From Sphingobacterium hotanense (GTDB lineage: Bacteria > Bacteroidota > Bacteroidia > Sphingobacteriales > Sphingobacteriaceae), in the NCBI RefSeq assembly GCF_008274825.1, contig NZ_CP030848.1, forward strand, positions 2,046,001-2,110,000: a stretch of DNA of 64,000 nucleotides, in the 5' to 3' direction. A model generated the notes under the pieces. That model had not been told where the DNA came from. It made no database searches and saw only the letters and a list, made by a program, of their open reading frames with translations. This document shows positions 27,629-36,466 of the stretch, in pieces. The position numbers and the translations under genes were made by a program. How positions within the stretch are numbered: the stretch's first letter is position 1; each line of letters begins with the position of its first letter.

Positions 27629-29392
27629 ATGAAAAAACTAAATATAATCATAGCGGGATTCTTTCTGACGATCATAACGCTCTCTTGTAGCAAATCCTGG
27701 CTAGATCCAGAGCCGCTTTCGTTTTACACGCCCGAAAATGTTTATCAGGATCCACAAGGCTTAGCTTCTCTCGCTGTCACGTTGAAGAGGGATTTGAAGC
27801 AAGAGACGCACAATATGAACAAAGGATTACATAATCTAATTATGGAGTTCGCTGCTTCTGATTTGGGATCCCCTTGGTCACAACTTGATTTTTACAAATT
27901 GACTCCGAACAATGATGTGTATTACAACTTCCTGAAAATGTTTGTCTTAATGTTTGAAAATGTGAAGAATTGTAATGTTTTGATTTCAAAATGCGAGACG
28001 GTTCAATTTAAAGACGATAATGAAAAGAACGCGATGCTTGCACAGGGACTTTTCTATCGTTCTTATTGGTACTATCGTCTGGTTCATAGTTATGGCGATG
28101 TCCCATTTATTGGTGAGGAAATCGAAGGAGCCAAATTAGATTTTCAATCGCATAGTCGCACAGCAATTTTGAAGAAAATTCAAGCAGATTTAGAATTTGC
28201 TGCACAATGGCTTCCAGTTTCGGCAGCGGCAGGCGAACTGACCAAGGGAGCTGCTAATCACTTATTGACCAAAGTATATCTCGCGAACTTGGAATTTGAT
28301 AAGGCTATCGCTACAGCAAGTGCTGTCATCAATGGGCCCTATGCTTTAATGACGGAGCGCTTTGGTAAAGACGCGGCGAACACGTACAGAAACGTTATGT
28401 GGGATTTGCATAGGCCTGAGAACGTGTCGCTGGCAAACAATAAGGAAACTATTTTGGCAACAATAGACCGCTTTGAAGCGCCTGCTGATGCTCGTTCTGC
28501 CGGCTTGTTTACTATGCGCTACTACGGATGTTCATGGTTTCAGGCGCCTGTGCGCGATAGTGAGGGGAAAGCAGGCATGGTTGCTTCAGGTCCAATGTAC
28601 GACTCATTGGGAAGAGGGAATGCGAATGTGCGCTTGACCGGATTTTACCAATACGATACTTGGTCGTATAAAGGCGCGACATGGAAAACAACGACCGATT
28701 TAAGAAGAGCTGATGCAAACTGGGTGGACAACCATGAGTATAAATATAACAACCCGAATTCAAAAGATTTTGGAAAACCAGTAAACCCAGCATACTTCGC
28801 AGATCCACTGGATACGTTCCGTAGTATTTATGCGGTTCCGCATTATAAATTATACGCTCCGGAGCAGAATAAAACCGCAATCCCACAAGGAGGAAACGGC
28901 GACTTCTATGTATTTAGATTAGCAGAAACTTATCTGTTGCGTGCTGAAGCCTATTTCTGGAAGGGACAATTGGATTTGGCCGCTGAGGATATCAATAAAG
29001 TTAGAACCCGTGCGAAGGCCTTACCAATGACGGCTGCGGAAGTAACGGTAGATTTTATTATGGATGAGCGTGCAAGAGAGTTGTTTACCGAGGAGCCACG
29101 GCATTCAGAAATGGTCAGGATTTCGTTCATCTTAGCGGCGAAGAACCTACAGGGCTATTCCTTAGCGAATTTCTCGGAGAAGAATTATTACTTCGATCGC
29201 GTGAAGCGGAAGAATCCTACCTACGATCAGAAAATCTCGATGTTAGGAAACGTGGCTAATATTGCTCCATTCCATGTGCTTTGGCCAATTCCTTCTACAG
29301 TGATTACTGCCAATACAAAAGGTGTGATCAATCAGAACAAGGGCTATGATGGAGCTGAAAGAAATGTGCCACCAATTGAAACAATCCCTTAA
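27629..29392 (+). CDS. SusD/RagB-family lipoprotein (locus C)
   Basis: 587 residues with lipobox IITLSCSKS (cysteine about 20) and the start SWLDPEPLSFYTPENVYQDP typical of SusD. TPR-like helices include LFYRSYWYYRLVHSYGDVPF; near the C-terminus FRLAETYLLRAEAYFWKGQ and DERARELFTEEPRHSEMVR are hallmark blocks. It pairs with the SusC immediately upstream and binds the incoming glycan at the surface. Confidence 0.94.
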   Translation: MKKLNIIIAGFFLTIITLSCSKSWLDPEPLSFYTPENVYQDPQGLASLAVTLKRDLKQETHNMNKGLHNLIMEFAASDLGSPWSQLDFYKLTPNNDVYYNFLKMFVLMFENVKNCNVLISKCETVQFKDDNEKNAMLAQGLFYRSYWYYRLVHSYGDVPFIGEEIEGAKLDFQSHSRTAILKKIQADLEFAAQWLPVSAAAGELTKGAANHLLTKVYLANLEFDKAIATASAVINGPYALMTERFGKDAANTYRNVMWDLHRPENVSLANNKETILATIDRFEAPADARSAGLFTMRYYGCSWFQAPVRDSEGKAGMVASGPMYDSLGRGNANVRLTGFYQYDTWSYKGATWKTTTDLRRADANWVDNHEYKYNNPNSKDFGKPVNPAYFADPLDTFRSIYAVPHYKLYAPEQNKTAIPQGGNGDFYVFRLAETYLLRAEAYFWKGQLDLAAEDINKVRTRAKALPMTAAEVTVDFIMDERARELFTEEPRHSEMVRISFILAAKNLQGYSLANFSEKNYYFDRVKRKNPTYDQKISMLGNVANIAPFHVLWPIPSTVITANTKGVINQNKGYDGAERNVPPIETIP

Positions 29393-29402
29393 TCGAGCAA
29401 CT

Positions 29403-30134
29403 ATGAAAATAATCAGTGCAATCCTATTAGGGCTACATTTAACGGCTTCGCCAAATATTGAAATTCCGAAAGTATCGAGCTCCGTTGAAATGTGGCAATC
29501 TAAGGGCCAGTGGGAAACCCTATTTGATGGAAAAGATGCTTCCAAACATTGGACTAGTGTCAAGGGCGGAGGCTTTCCAACGCAAGGTTGGAAAGTCGAG
29601 GATGGGGTTTTGAAACTCGTTCCTGGTCAAAAAGGAGGCGACATCATCAGCAAAAAGGTTTACAGCGATTTCATTCTAGAAATGGAGTTCAAATTGGATA
29701 AAAACACTAACTCTGGTGTGAAGTATCTGGTGAGCCCTTTGCAAACGAAGGCTGGAAAGGTTGAACTAAACGGCCCGGAATATCAGATGATCGATGATTT
29801 TAACCATGAATCAGTCAAAGGTGGCATCAGTCCAAAGACGGAAACCGGATCGGCCTATTTGCTCTATGCGCCCGATAAGAACAAAGTGCTTAGGCCACAC
29901 GGACAGTGGAACAAAGCGAGAATTGTTGTCAAGGGTAATTCGGTTGAGCATTGGCTGAATGGTAAGAAGATCTTAAGTTATGAACGCGGTACGGATGAGT
30001 TTCGTGCCTTGGTCGCAGGAACAAAGTTTGAAATGTATAGCTCGCGGTATGGCGAAGCAGTTTCAGGACATATTATGCTGACGGATCACCAGGATGCTTC
30101 TAGCTTTCGAAATATTCGGATTAAAAGAATTTAA
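29403..30134 (+). CDS. DUF1080 (3-keto-disaccharide hydrolase-like) protein
   Basis: 243 residues from the ATG at 29403 (MKIISAILLGLHLTA); an earlier in-frame ATG at 29346 would overlap susD and lacks a signal peptide. The family signature is clear: WETLFDGKDASKHWTSVKGG, GWKVEDGVLKLVPG, FILEMEFKLDKNTNSGVKYL, GPEYQMIDD. DUF1080 proteins have a concanavalin-like fold; several cleave 3-keto glycosides made by Gfo/Idh/MocA oxidoreductases. The next gene, 3 bases on, is such an oxidoreductase, which supports that pathway (inference). Confidence 0.88.
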   Translation: MKIISAILLGLHLTASPNIEIPKVSSSVEMWQSKGQWETLFDGKDASKHWTSVKGGGFPTQGWKVEDGVLKLVPGQKGGDIISKKVYSDFILEMEFKLDKNTNSGVKYLVSPLQTKAGKVELNGPEYQMIDDFNHESVKGGISPKTETGSAYLLYAPDKNKVLRPHGQWNKARIVVKGNSVEHWLNGKKILSYERGTDEFRALVAGTKFEMYSSRYGEAVSGHIMLTDHQDASSFRNIRIKRI

Positions 30135-30137
30135 ACT

Positions 30138-31352
30138 ATGAAAGATAACCATATTTCCAGAAGGAAGTTTATTGAAAATAGCAGTATTGCACTCTCGGGG
30201 ATCGCCGTATTACCGGGTAACCTAAGTCTCTTTGGATTATCAAATGCAGCGAAGAGATTACGGATAGGGGTAATCGGTGTAGGAAGTCGTGGCAGAGGCT
30301 TATTAAGCCTACTTAAAGATATCAAAGACGTGGAGGTCGCTGCAATCTGCGATCTCCGCGAAGACAATATCCTTGCGGCAAAGAAAATGATAGCCCCCTC
30401 TGCAAAAGTCTATAAGGACTATAAAGAGTTAGTAAAAGATAAAAAGGTTGATGCCGTAATTATTGCGACGCCTTTGTATCTGCATTATCCGATGGCAGTG
30501 GATGCCTTGCAAAATAAAAAACACGTCTACCTGGAAAAGGCGATCTCCTATGATATTCCGCAAGCGATTGATTTAGTGAAGCAAGTGGAACGGTCGGGGA
30601 TGGTCTTTCAGGTGGGACATCAATACCGATACTACGGATTATATAAACGCATCAAAGAGATTATCGATAAAGGATGGCTAGGAAAGGTGCTGCATTATGA
30701 ATGTCAGTATCATCGCAATTCAAACTGGCGTTTTCCGGTTCCCGCGGGCATGGATGAGCGCTTCGTGAATTGGCGGATGTACAAGGCCTCCAGTGGCGGA
30801 CTGATGACTGAGCTATGCGGTCACCCTATCGATGTGGTGAACTGGATGGTTGGTGCTGCGCCTTTGCGAGTAACCGGTATTGGGGGAGTGGATTATTGGA
30901 AAGATGGTCGAGAGAACTATGACAACGTCCGAGTGGTTTATGAATATCCTAATGGCGTAAAGTCTAGCGTTTCTTCCATCTTGTCGAATGCCTATAAGGG
31001 TTATGGTATTCGTATACTTGGCGATAAAGGATCAATTATAGTGACGCAAGATCAAGCCCGTTTATTTTCGGAGAATGTAAAAAGAGAAATAGGGACTGTC
31101 GATGGCGTGACGGGTGCTACGAAGGCTGTTCATTACGGCGACGGCGAAATAGTAGACTTTTCAGATTTAGATCCATTGAAAAAGGACCCTACTTACTACG
31201 CTTTGGTCGACTTTTTGGAATGTATTCGGACAGGGAAGAAGCCTGCTGCGGATGTGTATACAGGCAGAGATGTTGCGATTGCGAGCCACATGGCGAATAT
31301 TGCGATGGAAACGCATCAGGAACAAGTGTGGAAGCCGGAGTATAGTATTTAG
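30138..31352 (+). CDS. Gfo/Idh/MocA-family oxidoreductase, exported
   Basis: 404 residues. Twin-arginine-like start ISRRKFIENSSIALSGIAV, Rossmann motif RIGVIGVGSRGRG, family motif YLEKAISYD (EKA instead of the common EKP) and C-terminal domain with MTELCGHPIDVVNWMVG. It probably works in the periplasm as the partner of the DUF1080 protein, oxidising a sugar at C3 so that the glycosidic bond can be eliminated (established for related pairs; inferred here). Confidence 0.88.
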   Translation: MKDNHISRRKFIENSSIALSGIAVLPGNLSLFGLSNAAKRLRIGVIGVGSRGRGLLSLLKDIKDVEVAAICDLREDNILAAKKMIAPSAKVYKDYKELVKDKKVDAVIIATPLYLHYPMAVDALQNKKHVYLEKAISYDIPQAIDLVKQVERSGMVFQVGHQYRYYGLYKRIKEIIDKGWLGKVLHYECQYHRNSNWRFPVPAGMDERFVNWRMYKASSGGLMTELCGHPIDVVNWMVGAAPLRVTGIGGVDYWKDGRENYDNVRVVYEYPNGVKSSVSSILSNAYKGYGIRILGDKGSIIVTQDQARLFSENVKREIGTVDGVTGATKAVHYGDGEIVDFSDLDPLKKDPTYYALVDFLECIRTGKKPAADVYTGRDVAIASHMANIAMETHQEQVWKPEYSI

Positions 31353-31419
31353 TTCATCATTCAATCAACATATCAACCTATACAATGCATCGGAGCATAG
31401 AGCAGTATCGAGCCTTGAT

Positions 31420-31505
31420 AAACCCTTTCAAAGCCCAATCAATCCCAATTCGCAATGGTTATGATTGGGGTTTGTATTGGGTTTGAAAGGGCTTTGAAAG
31501 GGTTT
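31420..31505. repeat. Dispersed intergenic repeat with perfect 17-base inverted arms, copy 2
   Basis: AAACCCTTTCAAAGCCC (31420-31436) is the exact complement of GGGCTTTGAAAGGGTTT (31489-31505). Inner sequence ATTGGG..TTTGAAA also repeats. The right half matches 8231-8304. It lies inside a 346-base gap between two oxidoreductase genes; the remainder (31506-31698) has only a weak ACCG/CGGT dyad and presumably the promoter of the next gene. Confidence 0.75.
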
Positions 31506-31698
31506 AAAGCAAATCTAGTTACGACGCCTGCAGGAAGATGCGGTAAACAGTGTTGAACCCTTTTTGTGCAGCTACTAAAACATTTTATAAAAAACAATTA
31601 CCGATAACGGTGCCGTAGATTAGGATAGAAGAGGCTTGGATATCGTCTACAATTCCCGTTTCTTTAATTAAATATCCTACTAACCAAAACTTAATATT

Positions 31699-33132
31699 AT
31701 GTCAACAGATAGAAGATCATTTCTTAAGTTATCTGGACTTGCCGGTCTAGGTATTCTTTCCAACAAAGTCTCTGCAAGTCCGTTGGACGAGCAAAGTAAC
31801 TATCATCAAATTCTTCGAGAGTCTCAGCAAAGCTATAAGCCAATATTTAATATGTCGGGTTATGCTGCACCAGCCTTATCCACGGTACGTACCGGTTTTG
31901 TGGGCGTTGGAAATCGTGGTTCGGCAGCGGTTTACCGTTTGAGTATGATTGAAGGCGTATCCATCAAGGGGATTTGTGATATCCGTGATGAGAAAGCACA
32001 AGCGGCGAAAAAGCGTATTGTGACTTCCGGTCATGAAGCAAAGATATATAGCGGTAAGGCGGAGTCGTGGAAGGAGATGTGTCGCCGCGACGATATCGAT
32101 TTTGTTTATATCGCTACCAACTGGGCTCTGCATGCGGAGATGGCTATCTATGCGATGGAACAAGGGAAGCATGTTGCGGTTGAGATTCCAGCGGCAGTGA
32201 CGATTGAGGAATGTTGGCAGTTGGTCATGACTTCAGAACGCACTAAAAAACATTGTGTTATTCTGGAGAATTGCTGTTATGATTTCTTTGAGATGCTGAC
32301 GCTGAATTTGGCAAGACAAGGCTTTTTCGGTGATATTGTTCACTGTGAAGGCGCTTATATCCACGATATCTTGGAAAGTCTGTTCAAAGATGAGGCGCGA
32401 TTTGAGAAATGGCGCTTGATGGAGAATGCAAAGCGCAACGGAAACCTATATCCAACACATGGTTTGGGCCCGATTGCTCAAGTTCTTAAAATCAACCGTG
32501 GCAATAAGATGGAATTCATGACTTCGATGGCTTCGAATGATTTCTCCCTTCGACCAAAGACGGAAGAGTTGGCAAAGACCAATAAGGAATTTGAGAAGTA
32601 TCTTAAATATCCTTTTCGTGGTAACATGAATACATCAACGATTAAGAATAATGACGGCAGTACCATTATGCTTCAGCATGACGTAAGTACACCAAGACCT
32701 TATTCGCGCATACATTTAATTTCAGGAACAAAGGCTTTTGCTCAGAAATATCCATTGCCTGCGAAATTGGCTATTGGGCATGAAAAATTCATGGATGATG
32801 ATGAGTTCAAGAAAATTGAGGCGGAGAACACGCCGAAGATCATCAGTCAGATTGGTGAGATGGCGAAAGAAGTAGGGGGGCATGGAGGCATGGACTTTAT
32901 CATGGATTGGCGCCTGATCGACTGTTTGCGTAATGGCTTACCTGTTGATATGGATGTTTATGATGCGGCTTCTTGGTCGTCTATTGCACCGCTGAGCGAA
33001 TGGTCGGTAGCGAACGGTTCAAAACCCATTGCTATTCCTGACTTTACGATGGGCCGTTGGAAAGCCAATAAAGTCCACAATATCCATTTGGAAACAGGGG
33101 GCAATACCAAAGTATTAAAATCGAATAAATAA
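31699..33132 (+). CDS. GH109-type alpha-N-acetylgalactosaminidase (Gfo/Idh/MocA fold)
   Basis: 477 residues. Tat-like start DRRSFLKLSGLAGLGI, Rossmann motif GFVGVGNRGSAAV (66-78). Several blocks match the characterised Elizabethkingia NagA-type GH109 enzyme as I recall it: AAVTIEECWQLV (165-176), YPTHGLGPIAQVLKINRGN (251-269), VSTPRPY (329-335) and GHGGMDF (394-400). GH109 enzymes use bound NAD in an oxidation-elimination mechanism to release alpha-linked N-acetylgalactosamine. Placement directly before nagB, a permease and nagA fits release of N-acetylhexosamine. Confidence 0.85.
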   Translation: MSTDRRSFLKLSGLAGLGILSNKVSASPLDEQSNYHQILRESQQSYKPIFNMSGYAAPALSTVRTGFVGVGNRGSAAVYRLSMIEGVSIKGICDIRDEKAQAAKKRIVTSGHEAKIYSGKAESWKEMCRRDDIDFVYIATNWALHAEMAIYAMEQGKHVAVEIPAAVTIEECWQLVMTSERTKKHCVILENCCYDFFEMLTLNLARQGFFGDIVHCEGAYIHDILESLFKDEARFEKWRLMENAKRNGNLYPTHGLGPIAQVLKINRGNKMEFMTSMASNDFSLRPKTEELAKTNKEFEKYLKYPFRGNMNTSTIKNNDGSTIMLQHDVSTPRPYSRIHLISGTKAFAQKYPLPAKLAIGHEKFMDDDEFKKIEAENTPKIISQIGEMAKEVGGHGGMDFIMDWRLIDCLRNGLPVDMDVYDAASWSSIAPLSEWSVANGSKPIAIPDFTMGRWKANKVHNIHLETGGNTKVLKSNK

Positions 33133-33149
33133 CTTAAAGCTTAGAGAAT

Positions 33150-33881
33150 ATGAATGTAGAAATTTTCCCGGATCGGGAATCTTTAGGGGCTCATGCTGGA
33201 GCAAAGGGAGCGGAACTGATTAAAGAAGTTATCCGTGAGAAAGGCGAAGCAAATATCATTTTGGCTACGGGGCAAAGTCAGTTTGAGACATTGGAGACTT
33301 TGATAGAAGATAAGGAAATAGATTGGTCTAAAGTCCGTATGTTTCATTTGGATGAATATATCGGTATGCCGATTACGCACAAAGCAAGCTTTAGGAAATA
33401 TTTGAACGAGCGGTTTGTTGATAAGGTCGGAACTTTGAAAGAAGTGGTGCTTATTAATGGAGAAGGGGATGCGCAGGAAGAGTGCAACCGCTTAGGAGAT
33501 ATTATTAGAAATTACCCAATCGATGTGGCCTTCGTTGGAATCGGTGAGAATGGTCACTTAGCATTCAATGACCCGCCGGCAGATTTTGACGTAGAAGATC
33601 CTTACCTCGTTGTCGACTTGGATGCTATTTGCAGACAGCAGCAAATGGGCGAGGGATGGTTTAATAGCATCGATGAAGTGCCATTGCAGGCAATTTCGAT
33701 GTCTATCAAGCAGATCATGAAGTCGAAAAAAATAATCTGTGCTGTACCCGATGAGCGGAAGGCGCTTGCGGTGAAGAACTGTCTGACGAAAGAAGTTTCC
33801 AATCTACATCCGGCGAGTATTTTGCAAAATCATCCTGCTTGCTATTGCTATTTAGACAAAGGATCAGCTTCTTTGCTATAA
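33150..33881 (+). CDS. nagB: Glucosamine-6-phosphate deaminase (NagB type)
   Basis: 243 residues, slightly shorter than E. coli NagB (266). Converts glucosamine-6-phosphate to fructose-6-phosphate and ammonia in the cytoplasm. Key motifs: FHLDEYIGM (65-73), whose aspartate 68 corresponds to the general base, and GIGENGHLAFNDPPADF (130-146) with the ring-opening histidine 136. 6-Phosphogluconolactonase is excluded by these motifs. Seventeen bases after the GH109 gene. Some family members act on galactosamine-6-phosphate; the sequence alone does not settle this. Confidence 0.92.
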   Translation: MNVEIFPDRESLGAHAGAKGAELIKEVIREKGEANIILATGQSQFETLETLIEDKEIDWSKVRMFHLDEYIGMPITHKASFRKYLNERFVDKVGTLKEVVLINGEGDAQEECNRLGDIIRNYPIDVAFVGIGENGHLAFNDPPADFDVEDPYLVVDLDAICRQQQMGEGWFNSIDEVPLQAISMSIKQIMKSKKIICAVPDERKALAVKNCLTKEVSNLHPASILQNHPACYCYLDKGSASLL

Positions 33882-33904
33882 TCTTTAAACCTTTAACCTA
33901 ACTT

Positions 33905-35191
33905 ATGAACGCACAAGTTTTAGATAGACGCACTACCTTAATTTCCATAGGCATCATTGGGACGATGTTCTTTGTCTTCGGGTTTGTATCCTGGGTCAAT
34001 GCCATTTTAATCCCATATTTTAAGATTGCCTGTGAGCTGACGAATTTTCAATCTTATTTAGTTGCCTTTGCTTTCTATATTTCCTATTTGGTTATGTCTA
34101 TGCCGTCGTCTTATCTACTCAAGCGCGTTGGTTATAAAAGGGGGATTACGATTGGTTTCTGGATCATGGCTGTGGGCGCTTTATTGTTCGTGCCGGCGGC
34201 TTACGGCAGAACATATGCGATATTTTTGCTCGGCTTGTTCACGCTAGGCTCTGGCCTTGCGGTATTGCAGACTGTAGCGAATTTATATATCACCATGATC
34301 GGTGAGAAGGAGCGTGCAGCACAGCGTATTAGTATAATGGGGATATGCAACAAAGGGGCCGGGATTCTGGCCCCCCTTGCGTTCTCTTGGGCTATTCTGC
34401 GCCCGACGGATAATGAGTTGTTCAAGCAGATTCCTTTAATGGATGAAGTGACGAGAGCACAAACGCTCGACGAGCTTATTTTGCGTGTCGTAGTGCCTTA
34501 TATAGTCGTTGCTGCGGTATTATTTCTGATAGGGCTTTTCGTGAAATATTCACCGTTGCCTGAAATTGAAAACCGGGAGGAAGACAAAGATGCCGAATCG
34601 AAGTCTGGTGTTTTTCAGTTTCCTAACTTGGTATTAGGAGCTGTCGCTATCTTTCTGCATGTCGGGACACAAGTTATCGCCATTGACACCATTATTAATT
34701 ATGCGGGTGCAATGGGGCTTTCCTTGTTAGAAGCTAAGGCATTACCGTCTTATGTATTGACGGCAACGATTATTGGCTATCTTTTGGGTATCACCTTGAT
34801 ACCTGCACTGATATCACAAAAACGCATGCTGCAAATATGTTCAATCGTTGGGCTAATCTTATCCTTATTAGTTTGCCTAGTGAGCTATCAAGTGAATTGG
34901 CTCGGCCATCATTTGGATGTGTCCATTTGGTTTTTGGCGATGATCGGAGTTCCTAATGCTTTGATATGGGCCGGTATTTGGCCATTGGCATTAGATGGAC
35001 TTGGCAAATACGCAAAACAGGGTTCCGCTCTCTTAATTATGGGGCTATGTGGGAACGCGATATTGCCGATGATCTACGGGTTGGTTGCAGATTCTCACGA
35101 TGTAAAAACGGCTTATTGGGTATTAGTTCCATGTTTTTTGTATATTGTGTTCTATGCCTTCATCGGGCACCGTTTTAAATCTTGGAAATAA
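33905..35191 (+). CDS. MFS sugar permease (NagP/FucP-like)
   Basis: 428 residues with about 12 hydrophobic segments. The first (LISIGIIGTMFFVFGFVSWV) followed by LIPYFKIACELTNFQSYLV is the signature of the fucose/glucose/N-acetylglucosamine proton symporter group. LLKRVGYKRGI is the cytoplasmic loop 2-3 motif. It sits between nagB and nagA and is the likely inner-membrane importer of N-acetylhexosamine. No dedicated kinase is seen in the window, so phosphorylation must come from elsewhere. Confidence 0.9.
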   Translation: MNAQVLDRRTTLISIGIIGTMFFVFGFVSWVNAILIPYFKIACELTNFQSYLVAFAFYISYLVMSMPSSYLLKRVGYKRGITIGFWIMAVGALLFVPAAYGRTYAIFLLGLFTLGSGLAVLQTVANLYITMIGEKERAAQRISIMGICNKGAGILAPLAFSWAILRPTDNELFKQIPLMDEVTRAQTLDELILRVVVPYIVVAAVLFLIGLFVKYSPLPEIENREEDKDAESKSGVFQFPNLVLGAVAIFLHVGTQVIAIDTIINYAGAMGLSLLEAKALPSYVLTATIIGYLLGITLIPALISQKRMLQICSIVGLILSLLVCLVSYQVNWLGHHLDVSIWFLAMIGVPNALIWAGIWPLALDGLGKYAKQGSALLIMGLCGNAILPMIYGLVADSHDVKTAYWVLVPCFLYIVFYAFIGHRFKSWK

Positions 35192-35202
35192 TCAACCTAA
35201 CG

Positions 35203-36390
35203 ATGATCAGTATAATTAATGTGAAAATTATTACCCCTTTTCGAGTTATTGAGAAGGGTTATGTGAGTATTGAAAATGGCCGGATCGTGGCTGTTGAGGA
35301 ATCAACAGATTGGCCCAAAGCGAGTAGTAATCACGAAATTGTCGATGCGCAAGGGCATTACTTGTCGCCGGGCTTTATCGATATTCATATTCACGGTGGT
35401 GGCGGTTCGGACTTTATGGATAACGACATTGATGCCTATCTTAACATTGCGGAAACGCATGCGCGTTTTGGTACGACGGCTATGTTGCCTACCACCTTAA
35501 CCAGCGAACAAGATTTACTCTTGGAAACGTTTGAGGTTTACGCAAAATCGTTGGAGAAGAATGAAAAAGGAGCGAGGTTCTATGGTCTGCACCTGGAAGG
35601 GCCATACTTTGCGATGGAACAGCGCGGTGCTCAGGATCCTCGATATATTCGGAATCCTAATCCTGAGGAATATGAGCCCATCTTGTCTAAATACAAGCAT
35701 TTGATAGCTCGATGGAGCGCAGCACCGGAATTGCCAGGAGCGTTGACCTTTGGGCAGCGGGTCTGCGAAGAGGGGATTTTATTGGCTTTAGCACATACGG
35801 ATGCGGTTTACGACGAGGTGGTAAAAGGAGTGGAGGCTGGTTATAAATTAGCGACGCATCTTTACTCCGGCATGTCGGGTATGACGCGACGGAATGCATA
35901 CCGATATGCAGGTGCGATAGAATCCTGCTTACTGATTGATGATATCGATGTGGAAATTATTGCGGATGGGACACACCTGCCGGAGCCATTTTTGAAACTG
36001 ATCACGAAGGTTAAGGCGAAGAATCAAATTATTTTGATTACCGATGCGATGCGTGCAGCAGGAACTGATGCGACAGAAAGTATCTTGGGTAGTAAAGAAA
36101 ATGGTCTTGCTGTGGTGGTGGAAGATGGGGTTGCTAAACTTCCGGATCGTAAATCCTTTGCGGGAAGCGTAGCGACGGCTGATCGATTGATTCGCACGAT
36201 GACAAAGATAGCTGGTTTGGAACTTAAAGATGCTGTGCATATGCTTACCGTTAATCCTGCGAGAATATTAGGTTTACAGCATCAGATTGGAGCGATCAGC
36301 AAGGGCTTACAAGCTGATTTGATATTGTTTGATGAAAATATCCAGGTTCAAAAAACCATGATAGAAGGTCGCTTCGTTTATGAGAAGTAA
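35203..36390 (+). CDS. nagA: N-acetylglucosamine-6-phosphate deacetylase
   Basis: 395 residues from the ATG at 35203 (MISIINVKIITP); an ATG at 35182 would overlap the permease and is less likely. Removes acetate from GlcNAc-6-P, giving the NagB substrate. Amidohydrolase metal motif GFIDIHIHGGGG (58-69), ligand region LHLEGPYF, histidines in LALAHTDA and ATHLYSGM, and the catalytic aspartate in LITDAMRAAG. Eleven bases after the permease; last gene of the operon before a terminator. Confidence 0.93.
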   Translation: MISIINVKIITPFRVIEKGYVSIENGRIVAVEESTDWPKASSNHEIVDAQGHYLSPGFIDIHIHGGGGSDFMDNDIDAYLNIAETHARFGTTAMLPTTLTSEQDLLLETFEVYAKSLEKNEKGARFYGLHLEGPYFAMEQRGAQDPRYIRNPNPEEYEPILSKYKHLIARWSAAPELPGALTFGQRVCEEGILLALAHTDAVYDEVVKGVEAGYKLATHLYSGMSGMTRRNAYRYAGAIESCLLIDDIDVEIIADGTHLPEPFLKLITKVKAKNQIILITDAMRAAGTDATESILGSKENGLAVVVEDGVAKLPDRKSFAGSVATADRLIRTMTKIAGLELKDAVHMLTVNPARILGLQHQIGAISKGLQADLILFDENIQVQKTMIEGRFVYEK

Positions 36391-36427
36391 TAGACGTGGG
36401 TTTATTGATTAATTAACATATAGTTGG

Positions 36428-36461
36428 TAGCCACTTCGAGAACGAAGTGGCTATTTTTTTT
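36428..36461. terminator. Convergent terminator between nagA and the LacI gene
   Basis: TAGCCACTTCG (36428-36438), loop AGAA, CGAAGTGGCTA (36443-36453), then T through 36461. Perfect 11-base stem; serves nagA, and its dyad may also stop the opposing regulator transcript. Confidence 0.92.
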
Positions 36462-36466
36462 GAATG

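Noticed and set aside
29346..29402. Earlier start for the DUF1080 gene
   Set aside because: It overlaps the susD end and adds residues before a normal signal-like start at 29403.
31597..31611. ACCGATAACGGT dyad before the GH109 gene as a second LacI operator
   Set aside because: Its arms are only four bases and unlike the dyad at 24378-24395.
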